This document shows, in pieces, positions 22,977 through 31,608 of a stretch of DNA of 33,498 nucleotides (within the stretch, counting starts at the first letter, position 1; each line of letters opens with the position of its first letter). Under the pieces are notes generated by a model. It was not told where the DNA came from. It saw only the letters and a program-made list of their open reading frames with translations, and ran no database searches. The stretch covers positions 1 through 33,498 of the forward strand of contig PLWX01000316.1 in assembly GCA_003151155.1 (NCBI GenBank). The letters are read 5' to 3'. Source of the stretch: Acidobacteriaceae bacterium (GTDB taxonomy: Bacteria; Acidobacteriota; Terriglobia; Terriglobales; Acidobacteriaceae). Made by a program: the position numbers and the translations under genes.

Positions 22977-24506
22977 CTACCAGCGACTCTCAAATTCAGC
23001 GAATTGCTTTTCAAGTTCCCATTGCAAGCTGGCTCTTTGATTTGCGTGAAGATAGCTCAAGCAGCTCCCTGAAAGCTTCTCCGCTGCCGGTTTATCGAGA
23101 GCACATGTTTTGACTCGCAGGAACGCATGTCCGTCGCGCCATAAGCTATCGCCTGAAATAAAAGCGTGTTCCAGCGAAGTTCGCGCCATCGCTTTCAACT
23201 GGACATAGTTGAGGTTCTGGTCGACTACCGCCTTCTCGTACTCCCTGGACATGTCGGAGCGCGAAACGCCTTCGTCGTCGGTAGAAAGCGCCACCGGAAC
23301 TCCGTATTTCAAATACGCGGCGAGCGGATGTTCCTTACCCCTTACCCCGAGAATCACATCATTGCTCGTCAGGTTGACCTCGACCATTACGTTGCGCTTT
23401 GCCATTTCTTTCAGCAGTTCGATGGAGTGGTCTTCTTCCATTACATCCACGCCGTGACCGATGCGTTCCGCGTGGCCTCGCTCCACAGCCTCACGGATAT
23501 GAAATGTCAGTCCATCGGGAGGGACCAATCCCAGAGCCAACTCGCCGGCGTGCAGGCTGATGTGCACTTTCGGATATAGCGGCTTAAGGAAGTCGATGAT
23601 GCGCATGTGCAAGCTGTAATCGTGCATCGGCACGTAATAGTCTTCGGGCATCACCAGGTTGAATCCCACCACCCGCGAATCTCGTGACGCCATCTCAAGG
23701 CCCGCGAGAATTTGTGCGAAGACCATCTGTTTTGGAATGCCGCGTAGCACCTGGTAGACGTAGCGTTGGGTGACCTTGCATCCGGGCTCAGCCTTTGACG
23801 TTCCGCATTGCAGGTCCGCATCGCGCTGCTTTTCGGCCGTGTCTATGTTTTTGAGTCCGGCTTCCACAGCCTCGGGCAAGCCGTTGGCGAGAAGGGTTTC
23901 GCGCATGGTTTTGAAGTCTTCAATCCAGCCAACCTGTTTGCCGACGGCAGCCACGCGCCCGTTGTCGGCAGTGAACATCAATTCCTGGTAGAGTTCGTGG
24001 CTGAGTGCAGCGCGTTGTGCCACTTCGGCCAGCATATCGCCGGCGTGGTCATCGCCCGCCAGTCCGAATTTCGTGAAAGTGTCAAAAAAATGGTCGTGAC
24101 CCGACTGGCCAGAAGTTTGCCAGTTGCGCATCGACCAAGCGTCCACCATTCTTCGATAGAGCACTGGATCACCGAGCGCGCTCGCGGCTTCGCGGTTGCC
24201 GGCCGCTTCATTACAGGGTGGCTTCACGAGTTGCAGGGTTTGAGTTTCCACGCACAGCTTGGCATCGGCCGCCCACCCGATCATGGTTTCTGCGTACACT
24301 CCTCCCGAAAGGTGATAATGCAGGTCTCCGCCTTTCGGCATCTCGCTCAGAAACGCCGTGAGGAGCGGGATGTTTCCGCGAATTGATTGCATGTAGCGTT
24401 CGGTTCGCGATTCTGGAGAAATCGCTGACTTCGACTGGGCGAAGCTGAGCGTTGAAACGACGAGAAATGAGACCGCGATGGCGCGCATGCGATAGTTGAC
24501 GATCAT
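22977..24506 (-). CDS. Exported adenosine deaminase family protein (ADGF-like)
   Basis: About 509 residues. Metal and catalytic residues of the adenosine/AMP deaminase fold are visible: H-x-H in G-G-D-L-H-Y-H-L-S-G-G, His in H-I-S-L-H-A-G-E-L, Glu in that same motif, His in R-I-G-H-G-V-D, and the Asp pair in L-S-T-D-D-E-G-V. The N-terminus has a signal peptide (M-R-A-I-A-V-S-F-L-V-V-S-T-L-S-F-A-Q), so the enzyme acts outside the cytoplasm. Its length and the M-P-K-G-G-D-L-H start of the domain recall secreted growth-factor-type deaminases. It would turn adenosine or deoxyadenosine into inosine forms. Starts at 24506 or 24488 both keep the signal; GGGAG lies 9 nt before the first. It is convergent with the kinase gene, with 3 nt between stops, and divergent from the salvage genes. 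Confidence 0.88.
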   Translation of the reverse strand: MIVNYRMRAIAVSFLVVSTLSFAQSKSAISPESRTERYMQSIRGNIPLLTAFLSEMPKGGDLHYHLSGGVYAETMIGWAADAKLCVETQTLQLVKPPCNEAAGNREAASALGDPVLYRRMVDAWSMRNWQTSGQSGHDHFFDTFTKFGLAGDDHAGDMLAEVAQRAALSHELYQELMFTADNGRVAAVGKQVGWIEDFKTMRETLLANGLPEAVEAGLKNIDTAEKQRDADLQCGTSKAEPGCKVTQRYVYQVLRGIPKQMVFAQILAGLEMASRDSRVVGFNLVMPEDYYVPMHDYSLHMRIIDFLKPLYPKVHISLHAGELALGLVPPDGLTFHIREAVERGHAERIGHGVDVMEEDHSIELLKEMAKRNVMVEVNLTSNDVILGVRGKEHPLAAYLKYGVPVALSTDDEGVSRSDMSREYEKAVVDQNLNYVQLKAMARTSLEHAFISGDSLWRDGHAFLRVKTCALDKPAAEKLSGSCLSYLHANQRASLQWELEKQFAEFESRW

Positions 24507-24624
24507 CCGTTCATGCTCCCGTAGCGAAGGCGAATGATAGCAGGCTGGAGGGTCGATCGTGCTTGAACCCGCGCTCGACCTCAACTAGTATCCAGAGTTC
24601 AAATAACAAATTACAGGACTCGCC

Positions 24625-25143
24625 TTGCCGAACCTGAAAGTACTCCTCTCTCGCGAGCAGATTCAGAAACGCGTCACGGAACTCGGGGCTTCCATCTCTG
24701 CCGATTTTCAAGGTCAGCCGGTGGTGCTGATCGGGGTGCTTAAGGGTGCAACCATCTTCCTCAGCGATCTTGCGCGCAACATCGCGCTTGATGCGACTTT
24801 CGATTTCATTTCGGTAGCGAGCTACGGGAACGAAAAGCAGAGCAGCGGAGAGGTTCGCCTGAATAAAGATGTGGATAATTCGATGGAAAGGAAGAACGTT
24901 ATTCTGGTCGAGGATATCCTCGACACAGGCTTGACCATGTCGTACCTGGTCAGGATGCTCGCCGCCCACCATCCCAGGGCGCTGAAGATTGCCGCGCTCC
25001 TGGACAAGGCGTCCCGCCGGGTTCTTCCGATTCACGCTGACTATGTAGGGTTTGAGATTCCCGACCAATTCGTGGTCGGATACGGGATGGATGCTGCGGA
25101 ACGTTACCGGAATTTGCCAGACATTTGTGTCGTCGAAGAGTAA
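24625..25143 (+). CDS. hpt: Hypoxanthine phosphoribosyltransferase
   Basis: 172 residues, the usual length. The PRPP-binding loop is clear (V-I-L-V-E-D-I-L-D-T-G-L-T-M). The earlier L-I-G-V-L-K-G-A loop and the S-Y-G-N-E-K-Q-S-S-G flexible loop also match the family, as does the C-terminal V-G-Y-G-M-D motif. It converts hypoxanthine or guanine plus PRPP to IMP or GMP in the cytoplasm. The start codon is TTG, chosen because AGGA lies 6-7 nt upstream and the protein then begins M-P-N-L-K-V-L-L-S. The upstream sequence contains a TAGTAT hexamer that could serve as -10. It sits at the head of a purine and nucleoside salvage group. Confidence 0.95.
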   Translation: MPNLKVLLSREQIQKRVTELGASISADFQGQPVVLIGVLKGATIFLSDLARNIALDATFDFISVASYGNEKQSSGEVRLNKDVDNSMERKNVILVEDILDTGLTMSYLVRMLAAHHPRALKIAALLDKASRRVLPIHADYVGFEIPDQFVVGYGMDAAERYRNLPDICVVEE

Positions 25144-25176
25144 CTTTGGTACCGGCTCCCGGCGCGCAATCGGGTG

Positions 25177-25182
25177 TAGAAT
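25177..25182 (+). promoter_or_regulatory. Candidate -10 element (TAGAAT) just before deoC
   Basis: TAGAAT ends 9 nt before the deoC ATG. If used, the transcript would begin about 3 nt before the start codon. The only purine-rich stretch, AGGA, lies 2 nt from the ATG, too close for normal Shine-Dalgarno pairing. No good -35 is seen. Confidence 0.3.
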
Positions 25183-25191
25183 TTCAGGACA

Positions 25192-25905
25192 ATGGTTCAG
25201 AACGTCGCTCTTCCCGACGTCCGCAGTCAAGCCAACGATTGGCATTTTCTTGCCAGCGTCATCGATCACACATTATTAAAACCAGAAGCTACTCGCGATC
25301 AAGTCACCCATCTCTGCGAAGAAGCGCTGCGCTACAACTTTTGCACCGTGATGGTAAATCCAGATCTCCTGGCCCACGCCAAGCGCATTTTGCACGGCTC
25401 AAAAGTGAAGGCAGGCACCACCATAGGCTTTCCGCTGGGGGCTACGCTCACGACGGTGAAACTGTTCGAGGCTGCTGAAGCTCTCAAGCTTGGCGCGGAC
25501 GAACTCGACATGGTCATTCACATCGGAGCCCTCAAAGCCGGCGATCGTAATCTGGTCGAAGGCGAAATTCGTAGTTTGGCCGCTCTGGCGCACGATGGCG
25601 GTGCGATTCTCAAAGTCATCATCGAAACCGCTCTGCTCGAAGACAAGGAAAAGATTCTTGCTTGCGCCCTCGCGATGGAAGCGGGAGCTGATTTCGTGAA
25701 GACCTCTACCGGCTTCAGTTCGTCAGGCGCCACCGCGAGCGACGTTCACCTGATGCGCGGTGTCGTGGGGACGAAATTAGGTGTGAAAGCGGCCGGCGGC
25801 ATACGTACGCTGGCAGGCGTCGAACAACTGCTCGATGCTGGCGCCAATCGCATTGGCACGAGTGCAGGCGTTTCGATTGTGCGGGAACTCGGCGCACCTG
25901 AATAG
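25192..25905 (+). CDS. deoC: Deoxyribose-phosphate aldolase
   Basis: 237 residues, normal bacterial length. The TIM-barrel aldolase motifs are present: I-D-H-T-L-L-K-P at ~24-31, G-F-P-L-G-A at ~79-84, D-E-L-D-M-V-I-H-I-G with proton-relay D106, Schiff-base K170 in F-V-K-T-S-T-G-F, and K199 in G-V-K-A-A-G-G-I-R-T. It splits 2-deoxyribose-5-phosphate into glyceraldehyde-3-phosphate and acetaldehyde. No other in-frame start codon lies nearby. Its place between hpt and the nucleoside importer fits a role in burning the sugar released from deoxynucleosides, though no phosphopentomutase gene is in view. Confidence 0.96.
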   Translation: MVQNVALPDVRSQANDWHFLASVIDHTLLKPEATRDQVTHLCEEALRYNFCTVMVNPDLLAHAKRILHGSKVKAGTTIGFPLGATLTTVKLFEAAEALKLGADELDMVIHIGALKAGDRNLVEGEIRSLAALAHDGGAILKVIIETALLEDKEKILACALAMEAGADFVKTSTGFSSSGATASDVHLMRGVVGTKLGVKAAGGIRTLAGVEQLLDAGANRIGTSAGVSIVRELGAPE

Positions 25906-25975
25906 CTAACAATTGCTTCCGTCGCGGCGCCGCGTCCTGCTAATCTGCTTCTGACTTGATCTTTCAGGAGCGTGC

Positions 25976-27232
25976 ATGGAACGCCTGACCGGTGTTCTCG
26001 GTCTCCTTGTTTTTCTTTTCTTAGCCTTCGCTTTTTCCTCCAACCGTCGCGCGATTCGCTGGCGAACGGTGATCATTGGTCTCGTTCTGCAATTTATTTT
26101 TGCCGTATTTGTGCTGCGCGTTCCATTCGGACAGCGAATCATTCAAGTCGGAGGCGACGGCGCCAAAAAGCTTCTCTCCTACTCATTTGCCGGGTCCAGC
26201 TTTCTCTTCGGAGAACTGGGAACGCAAGGCGGGAAATATGGTTTCTACTTTGCCTTCCAAGTGTTGCCCGTAATTATTTTCATCGCTGCATTTTTCTCTA
26301 TCCTGTATCACTACGGGATCATGCAGCTCATCATTCGTATCCTGGCGCGAGTCATGATGCGCTTCATGGGTGCGAGTGGCGCCGAATCTTTAAACGTGGC
26401 AGCTAGCATTTTCATGGGTCAAACGGAAGCGCCGCTCACCATCCGCCCATTTCTCCCGAAACTGACACAAAGCGAACTGATGGTGGTGATGACCAGCGGC
26501 ATGGCGCACGTCTCAGGCGCCATCATGGGGGCTTACTTCCTCGTAGGAATTGAACCAAAGCACGTGTTGGCGGCAGTCATAATGACCGCACCGGGCACTT
26601 TCGTGATCGCGAAGATGCTTGTGCCGGAGACGGAAACGCCGGTCACCGCAGGGCGACTCGATGCGAGCGCCGAGGAGGAAGCCACTGGAGAGGAGAAGCA
26701 CGCCAATGTACTCGGCGCGGCTGCGAAAGGCACTACGGATGGCCTTCACCTCGCCCTCAATGTCGGAGCCATGCTGATTTCCTTTCTTGCTCTGATCGCT
26801 CTCGTCAACGGCGTTCTCGGCGGGACGCACAACCTTCTTGCTGCGCATGGCTTCACTTGGTTTCCCGCAAAGCTCGAATCGATTATTGGATCGATCTTCG
26901 CGCCGTTTGCATGGTTAATTGGAATTCCGCGTCACGACTGTGTGGCGGTTGGCAACCTGCTGGGAACGCGCATGGTGCTTAACGAACTTGTAGCGTTCAC
27001 CTTGCTTGGACAGCAAAGAGGGATGCTCGATCCTCGCTCATTTACCATCACGACCTTTGCGCTATGCGGGTTCGCGAACTTGAGCTCCATTGGCATCCAG
27101 ATTGGCGGGCTTAGTGCGCTTGCCCCGGAACGTCGTAACGATCTTGCGCGCCTTGGGTTTCGTGCGATGTTCGCGGGGACAATGGCGAACATGATGTCCG
27201 CTTGTATCGTGGGGATCTTGCTGCATTCCTAG
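25976..27232 (+). CDS. nupC: Concentrative nucleoside transporter (CNT/NupC family)
   Basis: 418 residues, an integral membrane importer that uses an ion gradient. It shows the family helices and the substrate-site motifs G-Q-T-E-A-P-L-T-I-R-P near residue 143 and G-N-L-L-G-T-R-M-V-L-N-E-L-V-A-F near residue 326. A gate domain (A-H-V-S-G-A-I-M-G-A-Y) lies between the halves. An acidic, Ala/Glu-rich loop (~222-243) carries no family motif and is probably cytoplasmic. AGGAG lies 6 nt upstream of the ATG. It would bring in nucleosides, including inosine produced outside by the exported deaminase. Specificity between purine and pyrimidine nucleosides cannot be settled from the sequence by eye. 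Confidence 0.93.
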   Translation: MERLTGVLGLLVFLFLAFAFSSNRRAIRWRTVIIGLVLQFIFAVFVLRVPFGQRIIQVGGDGAKKLLSYSFAGSSFLFGELGTQGGKYGFYFAFQVLPVIIFIAAFFSILYHYGIMQLIIRILARVMMRFMGASGAESLNVAASIFMGQTEAPLTIRPFLPKLTQSELMVVMTSGMAHVSGAIMGAYFLVGIEPKHVLAAVIMTAPGTFVIAKMLVPETETPVTAGRLDASAEEEATGEEKHANVLGAAAKGTTDGLHLALNVGAMLISFLALIALVNGVLGGTHNLLAAHGFTWFPAKLESIIGSIFAPFAWLIGIPRHDCVAVGNLLGTRMVLNELVAFTLLGQQRGMLDPRSFTITTFALCGFANLSSIGIQIGGLSALAPERRNDLARLGFRAMFAGTMANMMSACIVGILLHS

Positions 27233-27235
27233 GAG
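27231..27235 (+). promoter_or_regulatory. Ribosome binding site that decides the PNP start
   Basis: AGGAG overlaps the transporter's TAG stop. Two adjacent GTG codons follow, at 27239 and 27242. Only the second lies at a normal 6-nt spacing. Confidence 0.6.
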
Positions 27236-27241
27236 AGAGTG

Positions 27242-28078
27242 GTGAGCGAAGAAATCTTTCGAGCCGCCGATCAAGCTGCAGCGATGATCGCTGAGCGAAG
27301 TGTCTTGCGTCCGAAAATCGCTGTCGTACTGGGCTCAGGGCTGGGCGACTTTGCACAGGAACTGCGTAACGAGACGGTTATTCCATATAGCGAAGTTCCG
27401 AACTTTCCTGTCTCCACGGCTATCGGGCATGCAGGTAATCTAGTGATTGGCGAGTTCGCGAACGTGCCGTTGGCGGTGATGCAGGGACGTGCGCATTACT
27501 ACGAAGGGAACTCCTTTGCAAAGGCAGCATTTCCGATGCGGGTGCTGCACCGCTTCGGCGTGAAGGCCGTGGTGCTCACAAATGCGGCGGGGGGAATCAA
27601 CTCCGACTATGGACGTGGTGCTTTGGTCGCAATCCGCGACCACATTAACCTTATGGGTGGCAGTCCGCTGATTGGTCCGAATGAAGATCGTTTTGGCCCG
27701 CGCTTTCCGGACATGACCTATGCCTACGATCGCGCTTACCGGAAGCTAGCCATTGATGCGGCCAAAATGCTGGACATCTCGCTGTACGAAGGTGTGTATG
27801 CGGCGATGCACGGCCCGAGTTATGAGACGCCCGCTGAGATTCAGATGCTTGCCCGCATGGGCGCGGATCTGGTGGGTATGTCGACGGTGCCTGAGGTGAT
27901 CGTAGCGAGACACATGGACATGCGGGTGCTCGCGATTTCCTGTGTAACGAATATGGCCGCAGGCTTATCCGGTGAAACCATCAACCACGAAGAGGTGCTC
28001 GAAACCGGGAAGCGCGTGAAAGGAAAGTTCCTGGCCCTGCTCCGTGCGGTTTTGCCGGGCATCGCCGCCACCGTATGA
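27242..28078 (+). CDS. punA: Purine nucleoside phosphorylase, trimeric class
   Basis: About 278 residues from the GTG at 27242. Motifs in order: phosphate-binding V-V-L-G-S-G-L-G-D-F, then M-Q-G-R-A-H-Y-Y-E-G, L-T-N-A-A-G-G-I, Y-A-A-M-H-G-P-S-Y-E-T-P-A-E, V-G-M-S-T-V-P-E and C-V-T-N-M-A-A-G. The Asn of the last motif (the Asn243 equivalent) is the residue that favours 6-oxopurines in this class, so inosine and guanosine are the expected substrates. It releases hypoxanthine or guanine, which the nearby hpt product can reuse, plus (deoxy)ribose-1-phosphate. The gene overlaps the kinase gene that follows by ATGA and lies 9 nt after the transporter, so the three are almost surely one operon. Confidence 0.94.
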   Translation: MSEEIFRAADQAAAMIAERSVLRPKIAVVLGSGLGDFAQELRNETVIPYSEVPNFPVSTAIGHAGNLVIGEFANVPLAVMQGRAHYYEGNSFAKAAFPMRVLHRFGVKAVVLTNAAGGINSDYGRGALVAIRDHINLMGGSPLIGPNEDRFGPRFPDMTYAYDRAYRKLAIDAAKMLDISLYEGVYAAMHGPSYETPAEIQMLARMGADLVGMSTVPEVIVARHMDMRVLAISCVTNMAAGLSGETINHEEVLETGKRVKGKFLALLRAVLPGIAATV

Positions 28079-28695
28079 CGCGCGAACCGCCTTACCTGAT
28101 CGGCATCGCCGGACCATCGGGCGCTGGAAAAAGTTTTCTTTCCGAACACCTTGCCCGCGAACTCAACAATCCTGCGATTCTGCCGCTGGATGCCTACTAT
28201 CCCGATCTCAGCCACCTCTCACTTGACGAGCGCAACCGGCTCAATTTCGACGATCCCGCCCTTCTCGATTTCCCCTTGCTTTTCTCGCAGGTTGCAACGC
28301 TGGCGCGCGGCGAGACGGTGCAACAGCCCCTTTATGATTTCGCGCACCATACGCGCATGTCAGAGACCCGCGTCGTTGCGCCGTCGGAGTTCGTAATCGT
28401 GGAAGGGCTATTCGCCCTGTATTGGCCGGATCTTCGGACTCTTTTACAGACGCGGGTATACGTCGATATGAATGATGGCGATTGTCTCGAGCGCCGGATT
28501 GCACGCGATGTGCAACAGCGGGGACGTACCACGGAGTCAGTCACCAAACAGTTTCGCGAGTCGGTGGCTCCGATGGCCGACCTCTATGTTCGTCCGACCG
28601 CGCAGTTCGCCGACGTTAAGATCAATGGCGGTGGCCGGATTGAGCGGGAAGTCGCGTCAGTGCTGGCTCATGTTCGCGGGCAGCGGGTTCGCTGA
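28075..28695 (+). CDS. udk: Uridine kinase-like P-loop kinase
   Basis: 206 residues. The P-loop G-I-A-G-P-S-G-A-G-K-S at ~10-20 and the L-D-A-Y-Y-P-D-L-S strand fit the uridine kinase/phosphoribulokinase fold. Y-D-F-A-H-H-T-R, V-I-V-E-G-L-F-A-L-Y and R-R-I-A-R-D-V-Q-Q-R-G-R-T also fit, the last being the lid region. It would phosphorylate uridine and cytidine to UMP and CMP with ATP or GTP. ATGA coupling with the phosphorylase and the nearby nucleoside importer support a nucleoside substrate over other members of the fold (pantothenate kinase, phosphoribulokinase). Family motifs are all present; substrate is inferred. Confidence 0.85.
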   Translation: MTREPPYLIGIAGPSGAGKSFLSEHLARELNNPAILPLDAYYPDLSHLSLDERNRLNFDDPALLDFPLLFSQVATLARGETVQQPLYDFAHHTRMSETRVVAPSEFVIVEGLFALYWPDLRTLLQTRVYVDMNDGDCLERRIARDVQQRGRTTESVTKQFRESVAPMADLYVRPTAQFADVKINGGGRIEREVASVLAHVRGQRVR

Positions 28696-28741
28696 ATAGC
28701 TTTTTACGAAGCTTTCTCGCCGCTTCATGTAAGCTCTTCGC

Positions 28742-31540
28742 ATGCGACGCAACCCCGGCTTCGTCCTGATCGTTCTGCTTTTTTCCGCGTTTTCCTACTC
28801 GCAACAGGGCAATGAGATCCCTCTGCCTTCCAGCAAAGCGATTTCGTCTTCGGCACCGGGTGCTCCACGGATCCTGAACGCTTACCCCACCGAGATGGCC
28901 GTCAGCCCAGACGGGCGTTGGGTCGCGATCCTCAATAACGGGTATGGATCGGTGGAGTCGCAGTATCAACAATCGATTGCAGTGCTGAATGTGGCTACCA
29001 ACGAACTCACCGACATCCCTGACGGCCGTTTCGGACTGGAAGCGCCGCAAACCTACTTTGTAGGATTGGCTTTTAGTGGAGACGCCAAGCATGTGTATGC
29101 TTCCGTGTCTTCGATTACAGATCCGGAAGGCAAGAAGCGCGGTGCACTCGGGAACGGTATTGCTGTCTATTCGTTCGATCAAGGAAGACTTGCGCCTGAG
29201 AGTTTCATCAAGCTGTCGCAAATCGAGCTTTCAGCGAAACAAACGTTTACCTACGGTGCCAAAGAAATCCGAAAGAACTTCGCGAACCCTTATCCGGCAG
29301 GCCTTGCCGTTTTCACACAGGATGGGAAAGATCGGATCCTCGTTGCGTCCAATCTTTCGGATTCGGTGCTCATCGTCGATCCGGAAGCGGGTTCGGTGGT
29401 GAAACGTTTCGATCTCCGACGAAAGAAAGGGGTGGTGCCCGCCCGGTTCCCCTATCGAGTCATCGTCTCGCCCGATCGAAAGACCGCTTGGTGCGCGCTG
29501 TGGAATGACTCTTCGGTAGTCGAATTGCCCATGCAGTTGAACCACGAAGCGAGCACAAAACATCCGCCTGCCTACCGCAATGATGCGAAGCATCGCGTGA
29601 AGCTCGATGCAAGCCGAAAGGGTGAGCGCACGGGATCGCACCCTGCCGCCCTCGCACTGACATCCGACGGAAAGTATCTCTTCGTGGCGCTGGCAACGCG
29701 CGATACGGTAGCGATAATCGACACGAAGAGGGGCAAAAAGCTCGGCGAGATTTCAACGAAGCTGCCGGGACAGAACTACGATGGAGCTTACCCGGACGCG
29801 CTTGTCCTTACGCGTGACAACAAAACGCTCTTCGTGGCGGATGCCTCCGCGGACACGGTTATCGAATATGACGTACCCGCGCATCTGAGCGCCAGTTCTC
29901 TACCCACGATCAAAGCGTACATTCCTACTGAGTGGTATCCCACGTCATTGGCCGTTGTGGGCAATGACCTTCTCATCACCAGCGGGAAAGGGAAGAGTTC
30001 GGGACCGAACAATCGCGAGATTGAGGGGCGTCACGGGAAACCGGAGCATCCTTACATTGCGTCCCTGATGCATGGATCATTGGCGCGTATTTCGCTGGAT
30101 GCGATTCAACCGCACGCCGACGAATTCAAGCAAGAAGTCATGGAAGAGAATCGTTTGAACGGGCGAAGTGCGGAGGTCGTTTTCGCCGCCGGCAAAAATC
30201 CGATCAAGCATGCGATTTACATCATCAAAGAAAACCGCACGTACGACCAGATTTTCGGGGACCTCGGAGTCGGCGATGGCGATAGTTCTCTCACCATGTT
30301 CGGTGCAGATATAACCCCCAACCAGCATGCACTCGCCAGGCAGTTTGGCGTGTTGGACAATTTCTACGATTCCGGTGAAGTCAGCGGCGATGGTCACGTG
30401 TGGTCAACCGCTGCGATCAGTAGTGAATATACCGAACTCGCATGGCCGATTGACTATCGTGGTCACGAACGCGAGTACGACTTCGAAGGCAAGGTCGGCG
30501 ACATCTATCCGATTGAGCACGACGAAGATGACATCAATGAGCCGGGAACCGGCTATCTCTGGACCAATGCCGCGCGCCATCATCTTACCTATCGTCACTA
30601 CGGGGAGTTTATCGATACCGAATGGTGCGCGATTCATGTGCAGAACAGCCCTGCCTCTACCGGCGAGAGCGCGACGCGTTGCGAAAAAGCAGAAATTCCA
30701 ACCGGGGAAGCGCTGCCTGCCACCCTGGGTGACCCCAGGGGAGGCCCGAATCCATATGCCTGGGGGATCCCCGTCATCGCGAAAAACACAGCGACCAAGC
30801 GCGAATTGCGCGGCCACTTCGATCCAAATTATGCGGATTTCAAAACCGACTATCCCGACCAGCTACGCGCCGATGAATTCCTCAAGGAGTTCGCAGGTTT
30901 TGTGAAAGCGCGCGAGGCGGGCACGGGGCAACTGCTTCCCAGTCTCGTGGTGATGCGCCTGCCGAACGATCACACTGCCGGCACCCGGCCTGGTATGCCT
31001 ACACCGCAGGCCTCTGTCGCGGACAACGATTTAGCCGTGGGACGTGTCGTCGATGCCGTTTCGCACAGTCCCTACTGGGACGACACCGCTATCTTCATAT
31101 TGGAAGATGATGCACAGGCGGGCAGCGATCATATTGACGCCCATCGATCTATCGCGCTGGTGGTCAGTAAATACGCGCCACGACAGGCTACGCCCTTCGT
31201 AGACCATCACTTTTACACGACGGTCAACGTGATCCACACCATGGAATCGCTGCTGGGTTTGCCGCCGATGAACAACAATGACGGCCAGGCGGCGTTGATG
31301 GCGCCACTTTTTGGCGGGGACGACTCGCAACCCGCCTATACAACCGACTATCGCAATCGTGACAACCGATTGATTTACCAGGCAAATGGGCCGAAAGCGG
31401 TGGGAGCAGAAGAATCTATGAAGATGGATTTTTCCAAGGCCGATAGGAATGATCCGCAGGAACTGAATCTGATTTTGTGGCGAGTTACCAAAGGCGATAC
31501 ACCCATGCCTGCTCCCAAGCACGCCATTCCTCTGAGATAA
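28742..31540 (+). CDS. Exported YncE-like beta-propeller fused to a phosphoesterase domain
   Basis: 932 residues. A signal peptide (~1-21, ending S-Y-S-Q-Q) precedes a beta-propeller (~45-450). Its repeats have the pattern A-V-S-P-D-G-R-W-V-A-I, A-L-T-S-D-G-K-Y-L-F-V-A and V-L-T-R-D-N-K-T-L-F-V-A-D. The C-terminal part (~484-925) is of the alkaline-phosphatase-like phosphoesterase superfamily. I-I-K-E-N-R-T-Y-D-Q-I-F-G-D holds the first metal-ligand cluster; V-M-R-L-P-N-D-H-T-A-G, I-L-E-D-D-A-Q-A-G-S-D-H-I-D-A-H-R hold the later Asp and His ligands. Annotation pipelines call this architecture bifunctional YncE/alkaline phosphatase family protein. It acts in the periplasm or outside. The natural substrate (phosphodiester, phospholipid or nucleotide) is unknown. 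Confidence 0.85.
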   Translation: MRRNPGFVLIVLLFSAFSYSQQGNEIPLPSSKAISSSAPGAPRILNAYPTEMAVSPDGRWVAILNNGYGSVESQYQQSIAVLNVATNELTDIPDGRFGLEAPQTYFVGLAFSGDAKHVYASVSSITDPEGKKRGALGNGIAVYSFDQGRLAPESFIKLSQIELSAKQTFTYGAKEIRKNFANPYPAGLAVFTQDGKDRILVASNLSDSVLIVDPEAGSVVKRFDLRRKKGVVPARFPYRVIVSPDRKTAWCALWNDSSVVELPMQLNHEASTKHPPAYRNDAKHRVKLDASRKGERTGSHPAALALTSDGKYLFVALATRDTVAIIDTKRGKKLGEISTKLPGQNYDGAYPDALVLTRDNKTLFVADASADTVIEYDVPAHLSASSLPTIKAYIPTEWYPTSLAVVGNDLLITSGKGKSSGPNNREIEGRHGKPEHPYIASLMHGSLARISLDAIQPHADEFKQEVMEENRLNGRSAEVVFAAGKNPIKHAIYIIKENRTYDQIFGDLGVGDGDSSLTMFGADITPNQHALARQFGVLDNFYDSGEVSGDGHVWSTAAISSEYTELAWPIDYRGHEREYDFEGKVGDIYPIEHDEDDINEPGTGYLWTNAARHHLTYRHYGEFIDTEWCAIHVQNSPASTGESATRCEKAEIPTGEALPATLGDPRGGPNPYAWGIPVIAKNTATKRELRGHFDPNYADFKTDYPDQLRADEFLKEFAGFVKAREAGTGQLLPSLVVMRLPNDHTAGTRPGMPTPQASVADNDLAVGRVVDAVSHSPYWDDTAIFILEDDAQAGSDHIDAHRSIALVVSKYAPRQATPFVDHHFYTTVNVIHTMESLLGLPPMNNNDGQAALMAPLFGGDDSQPAYTTDYRNRDNRLIYQANGPKAVGAEESMKMDFSKADRNDPQELNLILWRVTKGDTPMPAPKHAIPLR

Positions 31541-31608
31541 TAAAGAGAACTGCTGGTTGATCTCGCGAGGTTCGCCGGCCAAAACTCATAGGAAACGTCT
31601 ACAACGCA

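Noticed and set aside
25923..25934. Perfect palindrome CGCGGCGCCGCG between deoC and nupC
   Set aside because: Short, GC-only and without a T-run or a second copy nearby. It may be chance in GC-rich spacer.
28682..28705. Possible terminator after udk (CAGCG/CGCTG stem, then T5)
   Set aside because: The stem is only 5 bp and the T-run begins 7 nt after it, so the case is too weak.
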